From contig NC_009043.1 of assembly GCF_000209165.1 (NCBI RefSeq), forward strand, positions 372,001-436,000: a stretch of DNA of 64,000 nt. The letters are read 5' to 3'. The DNA is from Scheffersomyces stipitis CBS 6054 (taxonomy: Eukaryota > Ascomycota > Pichiomycetes > Serinales > Debaryomycetaceae). The stretch's first letter is position 1; each line of letters opens with the position of its first letter. The notes beneath the pieces are model-generated. The model was not told the DNA's origin. It made no database searches and worked only from the letters and a program-made list of their open reading frames with translations. This document shows, in pieces, positions 1 through 9,491 of the stretch. The translations under genes were made by a program, and so were the position numbers.

Positions 1-1
1 G

Positions 2-3000
2 GCATGTTTGGAATTGCTCGTTTTATTGACTTGGTCTGTGGAGTTGCGCCCGGAGCTGTCAGACAAGCAGAAGTTGCTCTATTACGATGTGAAGAAAGCA
101 CAGATCAAATACAAGAGAGCTATTTTAACCTACAACAAGGGCCAGACTCTCAAGGCAGTAATTCGCTTGGTTCTTCCCATAATTTCAAAGGAAAGAGTTG
201 ACCGTGAACCAAAAGACAATGCTATCATGAGATTAGTTCTTTTCTTCTTCAGAAACATTTTGTACGTAGAGCCCCCCAGTCCCAGTATTTCCAAAAAGTC
301 ATCCAAGACAATTGTTGTTACCGATAATATGCCTGAAGGGGTCTCATACGATGACATTTCGTTGTCCGCCACAATTTCTGCATTCAGCAAGAACAGAGTA
401 TTGATGCTCTTTCTCACTCTATCCAGTGGAATAGGTGTAGATTTCGATAGTCGGTTTCTCGGCCCTACTCTTTTGGAATGTATCCATTTGTTAGTCAGAG
501 GTGTCGATCCAAATGATATCTTGAAACTAAAGCAAATGCGCATTCCAACAGAGATCAACGACCCCGGCAACTCCTCACTGCCATTCCACAATGTACCACC
601 AGCTTCATCTACAACAGGCTTGCAATTGCAAGATCTTCTAGCAAAAGAATCCAAGATCAAAAATAGTCAAACGCAGAGTATGTCCACAAGACATGGCCGC
701 TTCGGATCGTTGCTTTCCATCAGAGGTGATCATTCAATGTCTTTCGTAGTTTCTGGACAAGAAGCATTGATCAATGCTGGACAGACAATGCAAAAACTTG
801 ATCGTTCTAAGAAATGGAAGAATCGTTCATATTTCAAATACGATTCGGACGAGTACACAAAGTCATCGAACACTACCTATATGAACTATGGGGGCCTCGT
901 CATCCTTCATGAGTTTATCGAACTGTTCTTAGCTGGCGGTTGCTTTAACATTTTAATAGAAAAATTATCGTCTGTTTTCTCCAGTTCAGACTCCATTCTT
1001 GAAAAAGAATACGAAACTGCTACATTTTTCTTGACGATTGCATGGTTCTTCCAGTATAAGCGAGAAAAGACCGTTCTTTACTCTTCTGGGACAACTAACT
1101 TGCAACCAATAGGTGAAGAAGATGACAGGAACGATTTTGGCTCTGTTGGTGCAGCTCTCAGTCAAGTGAATTTTATCTTGCTTGTAAAGTACTGTGTTGA
1201 TTCTTTCAGTATTTCCCCTAAGCGATGGAGTTCACTTCATGTAGTGTTGATCTGTTTGAAAGAACTTTTGGAGATTTCTAATACGCTCTTTACTAGATCT
1301 TCGAGTTCGGCAGGGGACGAGGAGCAGAACGAGTTGGATCGAGAGTTGGCAGAGGGAATTATAAGTCACTTACTCGTAACACAGGATTTCCTTTCTATTC
1401 TTTATCATTTACCTCAGACTGCTTCTAGGCATTCTCCTGAGTACCTAAAGGTTTGTATTTCTGTGGTTCACATCTTGCTCAAGACATTAAAGAATTTTGC
1501 CGAAGAGGATGTTAAGTTATTTATACAAACAACTAGAAGGAACTCGAAGAAAAAAGCAAATAAAGAATCAAATGATCAATCCGACGCTGTTGAGCAAGTA
1601 GATGAATCGGATACTGAAGATAAACGTACTCATGCCCGAGTCACCAGAGAAAGAAAAATCAACTACGAGCGCACAGAGGTTAAATTCTTCCACCAAGACA
1701 CTGTTTCAACCTACATTGAGTATTTATCGCGATACGAAGATCTTACCCACTATGAAATCAAGAAATGTCTTACTTATTTCCACCGATTATTTGTGGTAAG
1801 AAAGGATTTCAATGGATTGTACAGACTAGATTTCATGCAAGTGCTACACAAGCTTCGGGATTACTTACCATCTCAAAGCAATATTCGAGGGCAGGTAGAT
1901 GAATTCATATACTATTTCATGAAGAAATTCAAGGCTAGCATCGAGAGATTCCCCAACCCTATTGAAATTTTGTTTCCAAGATTTGAAGATGCAGAATCTA
2001 AAACTTATTTGGCAACAGGAGAACTATACATTCAAACAGAAAGAGAAATTAGAAGTGCTAATGTCAAAAGATTTGAACCTGGCAAACCATTGGAGTTTGT
2101 TAGACATTTTGAGGACAACGAAAAGTACAAGATTTTGGTAAGTGCCCTATATGAACAAGGACTTCTGAATATGTTGGTTTGTCTAGTGGAAGACTTGCAA
2201 CGTATTCATGGAATTAAGCAATTGGATGAGGATGTTGATGAAGTGCTCCAACTTAAAGAAGACTTCAGGCAATATGTTCTTACGAATTCTCATTTGCGGT
2301 TGTTGTTGAGAACTGTTGGTTTAATTCCTGGTTATTCCTTGAGTCAGGAATGTCAAGTTCCGAGTAAGTTGACAAGTTCAGATATTGACAGTGCAATAAC
2401 GTTGATAAAGAAATGGATGGGCTTACAACCTGCTACCTTCGAGGATGGCAAAGACCCATCGTATTTCTTGAGAAGCACAGGGGACACAGTTGATAGACCA
2501 ATTGATTACCTGGACAGCGAAGACGATATTGCATTCGAGATCACACCAAAAGATAGACCAAACGAGAGCCACTATGATATGCTTACTGAATTGGATGAAT
2601 TGGAACGTGCTATCAGTGGAGCTGAAAATCGTGAGAAAGGTAAAGCTAGAAAAAGAGGAAATAAGTCCAGCTCCACTATCAAGAAAAAGCTGTTGCAATC
2701 ACGTAGTCGTCGTCCTCCAAGGTTTAATGTGGATTCCGATGATGAAAGTGAATTGAGAAAAGAAGTGAAGTCTTCAGAATTCGTTCATGATTCTGACGAC
2801 GAATCGGACGATGAAGCTTTCTTTGAAAGAGAGGAGCGTTTGAGGCAAATGTTGAATTCATCTGGTGGTATCGTTAATGCACAGCAGTTGAGTGAATTCA
2901 AGAAGGTATGGGCTAGTTTAGAGTCTACAGGTGGAATTGCTACAGCTAGTCAAGTTGTTCGTGCAGTTGAATCTGTAGCTAACATTTCAGATGGTGTTGA

Positions 3001-3286
3001 TACTCATAGTCACCAAGACGACAGTCAACTTGGACGTACTGGACTTACAGTTACTCAGCCAGAATCTCAAATTTCAGAATCTCAACCTTCTGATTCCGAG
3101 AACGAAGACTCTAGTGAAGAAGTATCTGAGGTCCAAATCCGAAAGAGATTAAGAATTGAAGATGATGAAAATGACAGTGACAATAATGTGTCTGAGAATT
3201 ACGTCAGTGCTGAAGAGGGAGAAGAAGCGACACCAACCGTTAAACGTAAGAAGAGGCTAGTTATTAGTGATGATGAAGATGAGTAA
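2..3286 (+). CDS. TOF1: TOF1/Timeless replication fork-protection protein (5' end cut off)
   Basis: Tof1 (Timeless family) pairs with Csm3 at replication forks, where it supports fork pausing and the S-phase checkpoint. The frame is already open at the left edge with no ATG, so the N-terminus lies outside the window; about 1094 residues are present (S. cerevisiae Tof1 is about 1240). The first part reads as the helical Timeless repeat region. Around residues 540-590 a charged stretch leads into the conserved block with FFHQDTVSTYIEYL. The C-terminal 250 residues are acidic and Ser-rich with basic patches and end in VISDDEDE, as is typical of Tof1. One CTG codon, in the motif EFIE-CTG-F, sits where I expect Ser in related Tof1 proteins. 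It is convergent with the transporter gene, with 75 bp between the stops. Confidence 0.9.
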   Translation, partial: ACLELLVLLTWSVELRPELSDKQKLLYYDVKKAQIKYKRAILTYNKGQTLKAVIRLVLPIISKERVDREPKDNAIMRLVLFFFRNILYVEPPSPSISKKSSKTIVVTDNMPEGVSYDDISLSATISAFSKNRVLMLFLTLSSGIGVDFDSRFLGPTLLECIHLLVRGVDPNDILKLKQMRIPTEINDPGNSSLPFHNVPPASSTTGLQLQDLLAKESKIKNSQTQSMSTRHGRFGSLLSIRGDHSMSFVVSGQEALINAGQTMQKLDRSKKWKNRSYFKYDSDEYTKSSNTTYMNYGGLVILHEFIELFLAGGCFNILIEKLSSVFSSSDSILEKEYETATFFLTIAWFFQYKREKTVLYSSGTTNLQPIGEEDDRNDFGSVGAALSQVNFILLVKYCVDSFSISPKRWSSLHVVLICLKELLEISNTLFTRSSSSAGDEEQNELDRELAEGIISHLLVTQDFLSILYHLPQTASRHSPEYLKVCISVVHILLKTLKNFAEEDVKLFIQTTRRNSKKKANKESNDQSDAVEQVDESDTEDKRTHARVTRERKINYERTEVKFFHQDTVSTYIEYLSRYEDLTHYEIKKCLTYFHRLFVVRKDFNGLYRLDFMQVLHKLRDYLPSQSNIRGQVDEFIYYFMKKFKASIERFPNPIEILFPRFEDAESKTYLATGELYIQTEREIRSANVKRFEPGKPLEFVRHFEDNEKYKILVSALYEQGLLNMLVCLVEDLQRIHGIKQLDEDVDEVLQLKEDFRQYVLTNSHLRLLLRTVGLIPGYSLSQECQVPSKLTSSDIDSAITLIKKWMGLQPATFEDGKDPSYFLRSTGDTVDRPIDYLDSEDDIAFEITPKDRPNESHYDMLTELDELERAISGAENREKGKARKRGNKSSSTIKKKLLQSRSRRPPRFNVDSDDESELRKEVKSSEFVHDSDDESDDEAFFEREERLRQMLNSSGGIVNAQQLSEFKKVWASLESTGGIATASQVVRAVESVANISDGVDTHSHQDDSQLGRTGLTVTQPESQISESQPSDSENEDSSEEVSEVQIRKRLRIEDDENDSDNNVSENYVSAEEGEEATPTVKRKKRLVISDDEDE

Positions 3287-3361
3287 ACTGTCTACATGAA
3301 TATATAGATGTATTCTGATAAATGCAGCTATTCTTTTTCCGTATGTCTCTAAATATGTAAG

Positions 3362-4939
3362 TTAATCTTCTACACAATGACCACCTTCAGTGTCTTTAAG
3401 ACTGGTACGAATGCTCATGAATGACGAAATAAACATAACAGCAAAGCCAAAGAGAACACAGGAGATGCTGGGTAATGCCTTCCATATGATAAAGTCTCTC
3501 TTGTCTTTTTTTCCTGCGTTCTTGTAGTCGATTTGATCCCATGAAAGCTTGAAGTAGCACAATGGAGGGATGATGTATGCCATCAATGATGCCGAAGTTG
3601 CACCTATCAACTCTAATATAATACCGAGATTACAGGTGAATAATGAAACAGACATAGAAGAAAACACGAGCACGGTGGTTATAACAAAATGCTGTTTGGA
3701 GCTCAACTCAAGATGGGCTGTGCTTCCATTCTGAGCGTCGGAACTGTTTGCTAGGACAATGTCTTTTAGGACATCTCTGACGACAAAAATCTCTAACGGA
3801 AAGGTAGTCAACATATTCAATCCAAAGCAAAACCTGGCTACGTTAATCCAGTTATCGTTGCTCTTGAAGTTGTTCAAGATGTTTCCCTTTGTGGCATCAC
3901 CAAAGTTCAACAAACCGCTGATTCCCATAACCAAACAACAGACCATAGAAACACCACATGAGATGTGGGTCAATTTGGCAAATTTGGAGAGGGTAGCATT
4001 CTTCATTGATTGGTAGATGAGAATGGTGTTATGGTGGCAGACCAATGCGAAAGAAATAACTGAAATACCTTGGAAAATGTTAAAGTTAACTGTCCATTCC
4101 AAGGCTGTCAAATCAGATCTCAACGAAGGATCCACAAATGGCCCTCTGGCTACAGTGAGAACTACGATGATCAACATCCCTACTAATGCAAAGCCTGAAG
4201 CCTTTGCCAATTTAGAGATGTCTCTATTAAGCGACAAGGGATATGAAATGCAAGTGGTGAACAATACAATGATTGAATTACGCTTGAACAACCATCCAAA
4301 AACGGAGTCAGAACTAGTGACCGATTTGGGGATGAATGCCTTCAATACATGAGGTATGGTATCACCGATGATTACACAGAAAGCCATACAACCTCCATAC
4401 GCAAAGGAACTAATAGCAAACAAAAGTAAGATCTTGCCGTAAGTTCCATAGCAATAGTTTACGGTGTCTTGGTACGATCTAGTCTGCGACAAGTGGGAGT
4501 TGATGACAATCAATCGGAGAGTCCAGTCAATGACAAAAGTCAAACCAATCATTACCAAGATTCCGCCAACAAGTCCAGCGTTTCTGAAAGCAAATGGCTG
4601 GCCAATGATCCCAGCTCCCAAAATGGAATTGGCCATGTTCATGAAAGCCATTCTCATACTGGACCTACCATTTTCCACACTTTCTGTTGTTCCATTCCCA
4701 CCAACTTCTACTTCGTAATCGAGTGAGTTGACTGACTCTAGGTCGAATTGATCCGTTGGACGTAAATGCGAATTGGAATTTCTGTGGAAATCGGTTTCTT
4801 CGAAATCAGAATCTGCATGAAAAGGCTGGATATTATCTGAATCATCATCGTCCAAAGGCTGTAGATTGTGATTCTCGGCAAAATGGGCCTGCGGTATCAG
4901 CGTATATGCTTGGTTGTTTAGCTTCGGTTTGTCGGACAT
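3362..4939 (-). CDS. AVT2: AVT2-type vacuolar amino acid transporter
   Basis: A member of the amino acid/auxin permease family (SLC38-like), expected to move neutral amino acids across the vacuolar or another internal membrane. The first ATG gives 525 aa. There is an acidic hydrophilic N-tail of about 90 residues, then the family start motif RMAFMNMANSILGAGIIGQP and roughly 11 membrane segments. The GAGIIG-P-AF motif is diagnostic, and the wording is closest to Avt2 (about 480 aa), whose family members have similar N-tails. It is divergent from the HIT zinc-finger gene across 454 bp. AVT5/6/7 paralogs are the alternative; the family is certain, the exact ortholog less so. Confidence 0.85.
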   Translation of the reverse strand: MSDKPKLNNQAYTLIPQAHFAENHNLQPLDDDDSDNIQPFHADSDFEETDFHRNSNSHLRPTDQFDLESVNSLDYEVEVGGNGTTESVENGRSSMRMAFMNMANSILGAGIIGQPFAFRNAGLVGGILVMIGLTFVIDWTLRLIVINSHLSQTRSYQDTVNYCYGTYGKILLLFAISSFAYGGCMAFCVIIGDTIPHVLKAFIPKSVTSSDSVFGWLFKRNSIIVLFTTCISYPLSLNRDISKLAKASGFALVGMLIIVVLTVARGPFVDPSLRSDLTALEWTVNFNIFQGISVISFALVCHHNTILIYQSMKNATLSKFAKLTHISCGVSMVCCLVMGISGLLNFGDATKGNILNNFKSNDNWINVARFCFGLNMLTTFPLEIFVVRDVLKDIVLANSSDAQNGSTAHLELSSKQHFVITTVLVFSSMSVSLFTCNLGIILELIGATSASLMAYIIPPLCYFKLSWDQIDYKNAGKKDKRDFIIWKALPSISCVLFGFAVMFISSFMSIRTSLKDTEGGHCVED

Positions 4940-5393
4940 GGCTGTATATGTGAACACATGTGGAGATCAATTAAGGTGAAAATCAAGAATAATTCACGAT
5001 CTGAAATATTTCAACAGTCTGATAACTGTACATAAGTACATTCGTAAATAATGCGAGGAAAGTGTGAAAACACAATGACGTAGTTGACGCGACTACACTC
5101 CCAATCTACAACACAGTTATAGAAAACATAGAAGTAGTAAAAAGGAGTAAGAATCAAAAGTATGCCTATCTCAAATTTCGAAGTCCTTGAACATAAAACT
5201 AGAATCCTTCTTCCTTCTTCATGAAAATTAACTTTTGGAAATCTACAAGAAAAAGAATTTCAGAGTGCGAATTGCAAAGCGAAAACCTACAATTCATTTT
5301 GATAAAAGATCCAGTTCTTTCTTTTCTACCCACCATGTATGATTTTGAATAGGGTTTAGCTAGTGCAGTAGATATACAATTGGTTGTGTATTC
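4940..5393. promoter_or_regulatory. Divergent promoter region, AVT2 / HIT-finger gene
   Basis: 454 bp of AT-rich noncoding DNA between two divergent starts. No RNA gene or repeat was seen. Confidence 0.5.
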
Positions 5394-5990
5394 ATGATGC
5401 TTCGACCCCAGGGCCAAGATCTAAGCTCGCAGTCTTCCACAACTATTCTCTGTGGAATATGCCATCAGAACACATCTAATTATGCATGCCCACAATGTAA
5501 GATATTATACTGTTCCATGGTGTGTTTCAAGTCGCCAGAGCATGAAAGCTGCTCCAAACAGTTCCTCAAGAAAAACGTAGAAAGCTCGGAAACAGAAACG
5601 GCTTCCCAGAAGAAAATGCTAGAGATATTAGATAAATACACTATGGAAGACGATCAACAAGACGATTATGTAGAAAAGGAGCCTAAAAGACAATGGAAAT
5701 ACGTGCCTCCAGAAAGCACTGCTAAGCAGATAGAAGAATTGAAAACGAAATTTGGCTTCTCTGGTCTGAAGAAGAATACCTTTGAACATGAGCCATCGAA
5801 TGATCTGGACAGCGACAAAACCGACCATGAACTTACAGCACAAGAAGAAAGGGAGTTGGAAGAACTTGTCAATGGGGCTACGGAGGAGCAACTTTTGCAA
5901 ATTCTTTCTCCAGAACAGCTAAGACAATTTCAAGATTTAATTGAAAACGGCTACTACGAGGACGCAGATAGTGATGACGACTACGAATAG
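5394..5990 (+). CDS. HIT-type zinc-finger protein (ZNHIT2-like)
   Basis: 198 aa. A zf-HIT domain occupies roughly residues 18-55: CGIC, then CPQC, YCSMVC and a final His/Cys pair in HESC, giving the interleaved Cys/His ligands of two zinc sites. The rest is acidic and predicted helical, with a conserved-looking EEQLLQILSPEQLRQFQDLI segment near the C-terminus and an acidic tail. Zf-HIT proteins act in R2TP/box C/D snoRNP assembly or chromatin remodelling complexes. The C-terminal half does not resemble Hit1 or Bcd1, so ZNHIT2-like is my best guess and no symbol is given. Two ATGs in tandem (5394 and 5397) could start it. Confidence 0.75.
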   Translation: MMLRPQGQDLSSQSSTTILCGICHQNTSNYACPQCKILYCSMVCFKSPEHESCSKQFLKKNVESSETETASQKKMLEILDKYTMEDDQQDDYVEKEPKRQWKYVPPESTAKQIEELKTKFGFSGLKKNTFEHEPSNDLDSDKTDHELTAQEERELEELVNGATEEQLLQILSPEQLRQFQDLIENGYYEDADSDDDYE

Positions 5991-6661
5991 AACAATATTG
6001 ATTTACTTTACTGCCCTTGGCTTAACCTTTAACGACTAATAATCCACATGACAGTTTAGTTATTTACAAATAATGCAATGAAGTAAATTCCAGAATTTTT
6101 GAAAGCTAGTATAGAATAATCAACTGACGCATGAGATTTACATTTTATATCTATTATTCGCAACCTTTTGTTAAAATAAGCAATTAAGATTTCTCAGAAC
6201 GAAAAATTTTAAGATTTGGCAATTTTTATCCCTTGCTGATGGTTATACAGGTTATATATATATATATGGATTTCCCAGCAATTATATTAAATCTCCAGAA
6301 GGTAGCATTTGCAGCCGTTCCTTGGAAGAGACAAGCTTTGTTCCGTTCAAAAACCGGTTCCGTTCACGTGACTAGTATAAGACAGAAGGATTTCCGATTA
6401 AAGAAGAGTCAATACACAAATTATATGTTGGAAACAGTCGAACTTAACAGATAGTTACACGCGCCTTTGGTTTATTCATGTTTTGGTGTTGAATATGAAA
6501 CATTGAGCAATACTCTGTTTTAAATAGGTGGAGTCACTTTCTATCCAAGGAAAAGACGATCCTGCATAATTTCCATCATAAGATGCCCATCTACAAAAGT
6601 TTGAATGCAACTTCAGATTCGTACTTTTGCCAGTATTCGTACTTTTTTTCAGTTCCACAAA
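5991..6661. other. Intergenic region upstream of FYV7
   Basis: 671 bp, AT-rich, with a (TA)n run at about 6254-6267 and a TCACGTGAC E-box (Cbf1-type) at about 6363-6371. A 71-codon open frame from an ATG at 6239 has no recognisable content and is not called. Confidence 0.5.
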
Positions 6662-7171
6662 ATGGCATTTGACAAACCAGGAAGAGGAGGCAAAAGCTTC
6701 AGAGGAAAGAGCAGAAGCTCTTACGTGGATATGCGTGAGACAAAATCTAGGGATATCAAGAAAGCATTAACTCATAGAGCCAGATTGAGAAAGAGTTACT
6801 TCAAATTGTTAGAAAAGGAAGGAATGAGCACTCCAAGAGATGAAATAGATAACACTAGCATTTACCAATTAGAGAGTGGCGAAGACGAAGCAGATCAAAT
6901 ACAAGAAAGAAGAGAAAGAAAACCTTTGCCAAAACAGGAAAAGGTGAAACCTATGAACTTTGCTGAAAGGGCCAAGATAGCCAAGCAGAGAAAGGAAGAA
7001 AACAGAAAGGCAAAGTTGGAAGATGTAAGAGAAAGACGCCAAACCATAGAAAGAAAGAATAGAGAGAGGGAAAAGAGAAAAGAAAGAATATCCCAGACCA
7101 CCAAGACTGGACAACCACGTATGGGTCCTAGAATCAATAATTTATTGGACAAAATCAAGAAGGATATGTGA
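6662..7171 (+). CDS. FYV7: FYV7-like rRNA-processing protein
   Basis: 169 aa from the ATG at 6662; an upstream in-frame extension lacks an ATG. It is very basic and Lys/Arg/Glu-rich, with a long charged helix over roughly residues 90-155 and a C-terminal INNLLDKIKKD segment. The opening DKPGRGG and the motif KKALTHRARLRKSYFKLLEKEG match Fyv7 (about 150 aa in S. cerevisiae), a nucleolar protein needed for 35S pre-rRNA processing toward 18S rRNA. It is convergent with MCP2, 120 bp away. Confidence 0.85.
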   Translation: MAFDKPGRGGKSFRGKSRSSYVDMRETKSRDIKKALTHRARLRKSYFKLLEKEGMSTPRDEIDNTSIYQLESGEDEADQIQERRERKPLPKQEKVKPMNFAERAKIAKQRKEENRKAKLEDVRERRQTIERKNREREKRKERISQTTKTGQPRMGPRINNLLDKIKKDM

Positions 7172-7291
7172 GAATTTCTAAAATCATCTACTTTCGACAC
7201 ATCTCAGCATTTTCATTTCACACCGCATTGTTTTGTATTATTAGGATAGTTGACCAATATATATATTTACAAGACTATCGTCGTATTGGCA

Positions 7292-9040
7292 TTACAAGGA
7301 GAGTCTCCTTCTAGCGTTGCGTAGCATGACGATAAAGTCATAAAGGAACAATTGGCTAGTTCTTTTGTGGTAGGACCACCAGTTGGTCAAGTAATGAACA
7401 AATTTTTTTACCGAATACGATTTGTACTCCTTGGCTATTTTCTCGTTTTCTTCGTCGTAAACTACACGAGCGCAGTAATTTGCCAAAATCAAAAAGGTTC
7501 TCTCAGGTCCCAAGGGGTTGTTCAAATTCTCATCCAAGCTCCTTGTTAAGTCATTTGTCTTGAGAATCAACAACACCATTCTCGGCATAGAACTTAAGAT
7601 ATCCATCAAGTCTTCAAGAACACCTTCCAGGTAGTTCAACTCGTTTTGGATGATCCTAATTTCTTCTTCGGATCTCAGTTTCTTGATGTCGTTCAATGCA
7701 TTTTCTGGAGCTCTTCCGGTGATGGCAGAGACAAAGATTCTGAACTTTTGATCGCCTTGTATTCCAGCAAACTTCTCAGCGTACTCTCTCATTTTGGGCA
7801 CATCACTATCAAGAACAGCCAACCAGAAGTGAGAGTAATCACGTTTCATCTGAACCGGTATATCTCTGTACAAACCATGGTCATATAAGATGATTTCAAA
7901 GTTATGGCCGTTCTTGTATTCCGAGTTTTCTAGAGCTCTAATAGCCAAGTTACCTCCATGAGGATCACAGTGTAATCCTACGCCTGGCGTGAAGATCATG
8001 TCGTTGAATATGTGTGACAAACACGACGAAACATCGGCGGCAGAAATGTTGTGTTCTCGTAAATAATCGAGGTTGTCTAATCTGGCACCTCCTACATATT
8101 CCATAATCAATATTCTTTGCTGAGCTTCGACAATCTTAGGAACTTTCAAAGCAGTCTCTCTCTTGAGGTCCTTGAAGTAAGCAGCCGTCTTTTGAGCATT
8201 TTCTGCTTCTTTTGTAAAGTCCAATTCGATAAAGATAGAGCTCTGCATTTCTTCACCAAGCCAGGTGAGGGGGTATTCTGGGAAAAACTTGTACATCAAC
8301 TCAAACACGGTCTTCGTCAAGAAAACATCAAGAGGAACAAATTCTTGCAAGGAAGGGTGCTGGATCTTGACAGCCACTTTTTCGCCCGACTCTCTGAGCG
8401 TTGCTATATGGACTTGTGCCAAAGAGGCTACACCGACCGGTTCTGGATCAAACTCTGAAAACATATCATTCACTGAGGTACCCAAATCGTTGACAAACAT
8501 TTTCTCGATCTCCTCCATGGACGAACGAGGACACTGATCTTGTAAGGGTATCATTGTATCTGTCCATTCTCTAGGCAATAAATAGGTAAGGGCAGTGATA
8601 TGCTGACCCAACTTGATGTAGATACCTCCATTCGTCTCTAAGGCTCTCAAGGTGATATCAGCTGCTCGCTTGTGGGTCTTCTTTAACGCCTTGGAGCGCT
8701 CTTCACGGGACTCGTAGTCCTTCCCAAGCGTTTGTAAGTACATGTTGAAACACCTGAAGACAGCAACTGTCACCACCGTGACCCTTTCTGCCGTAAGAAC
8801 CACGTGACGGACATTGTCGTTAGTGTAGTATAATGCCGAGCCTCCTAAGCCAAGTGCTACACCTACTGTGAACATCCTTTTGAAAGATCTAGGCTTGGGG
8901 CCAGATCTGGCAAAGGTTGAGAAACGTCTTGTGAGAGATGACGAGATACGGGGACTCATCCCTCGGAAACCGACTGCCATCGGTCCGACACTGTGACGGG
9001 TCACAGCACAAGCTGTGCCTATACGTGTCGTCAAAACCAT
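7292..9040 (-). CDS. MCP2: MCP2/CQD2-like mitochondrial UbiB-family protein
   Basis: An atypical kinase-like protein of the ABC1/ADCK/UbiB family. Mcp2 (Cqd2) sits in the mitochondrial inner membrane and influences coenzyme Q distribution and lipid homeostasis. The start at 9040 (M-V-L-T-T-R) gives 582 aa, compared with about 569 in S. cerevisiae, and opens with an Arg/Ser-rich presequence followed by a membrane segment (FTVGVALGLGGSALYY). The family motif GGIYIKLGQH, the Ala-rich loop PVGVASLAQVH and the catalytic-core HCDPHGGNL are all visible. An ATG at 9100 in the same frame would add 20 residues, so the start is uncertain. Confidence 0.88.
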   Translation of the reverse strand: MVLTTRIGTACAVTRHSVGPMAVGFRGMSPRISSSLTRRFSTFARSGPKPRSFKRMFTVGVALGLGGSALYYTNDNVRHVVLTAERVTVVTVAVFRCFNMYLQTLGKDYESREERSKALKKTHKRAADITLRALETNGGIYIKLGQHITALTYLLPREWTDTMIPLQDQCPRSSMEEIEKMFVNDLGTSVNDMFSEFDPEPVGVASLAQVHIATLRESGEKVAVKIQHPSLQEFVPLDVFLTKTVFELMYKFFPEYPLTWLGEEMQSSIFIELDFTKEAENAQKTAAYFKDLKRETALKVPKIVEAQQRILIMEYVGGARLDNLDYLREHNISAADVSSCLSHIFNDMIFTPGVGLHCDPHGGNLAIRALENSEYKNGHNFEIILYDHGLYRDIPVQMKRDYSHFWLAVLDSDVPKMREYAEKFAGIQGDQKFRIFVSAITGRAPENALNDIKKLRSEEEIRIIQNELNYLEGVLEDLMDILSSMPRMVLLILKTNDLTRSLDENLNNPLGPERTFLILANYCARVVYDEENEKIAKEYKSYSVKKFVHYLTNWWSYHKRTSQLFLYDFIVMLRNARRRLSL

Positions 9041-9491
9041 CTTTTTGCGTAACTGTAGAAGAAAAACATGATGTGGAAAGTTGCATTTCAATAGAGCCAT
9101 TTTGAATATACAGAAAGGGCGCACGTGATTGTTGAAAAAACGAATCGCAATAGAAAGTCCTAAAAATTCTGGAGAAATCCTGCATGTTTGTCAATCTATT
9201 TATTTATTTATTTTCTATGTCATTAATTTTTTATTCTGCGACCGTTCAGCTTTGCACCCAACTCATAACCATCAGCAAATGTAAAGCCATATTAAAAATC
9301 CGAAATCTTATATTGCTATAAATCTCATTACTTTCTGGAACTCACTTCGTTTTCCAATATTAACCTTTACTATACGATCAAATTACAGACACTACAGCCA
9401 CTATCATTTTAATGCCACTCGCACTTTCCCAATATTCTCATTATTATTCTTAACTCTCAATTCTAATACTAACACAGGAATTATAATATTC
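9041..9491. other. Spacer between MCP2 start and HAP1 end
   Basis: About 450 bp. It has a CACGTG E-box near 9122-9127, a short ATTT tetranucleotide run at about 9196-9212, and AT-rich sequence serving as MCP2 promoter and HAP1 3' region. No gene was seen. Confidence 0.5.

Noticed and set aside
6239..6454. 71-codon frame before FYV7
   Set aside because: Starts in a (TA)n run and shows no coding character.
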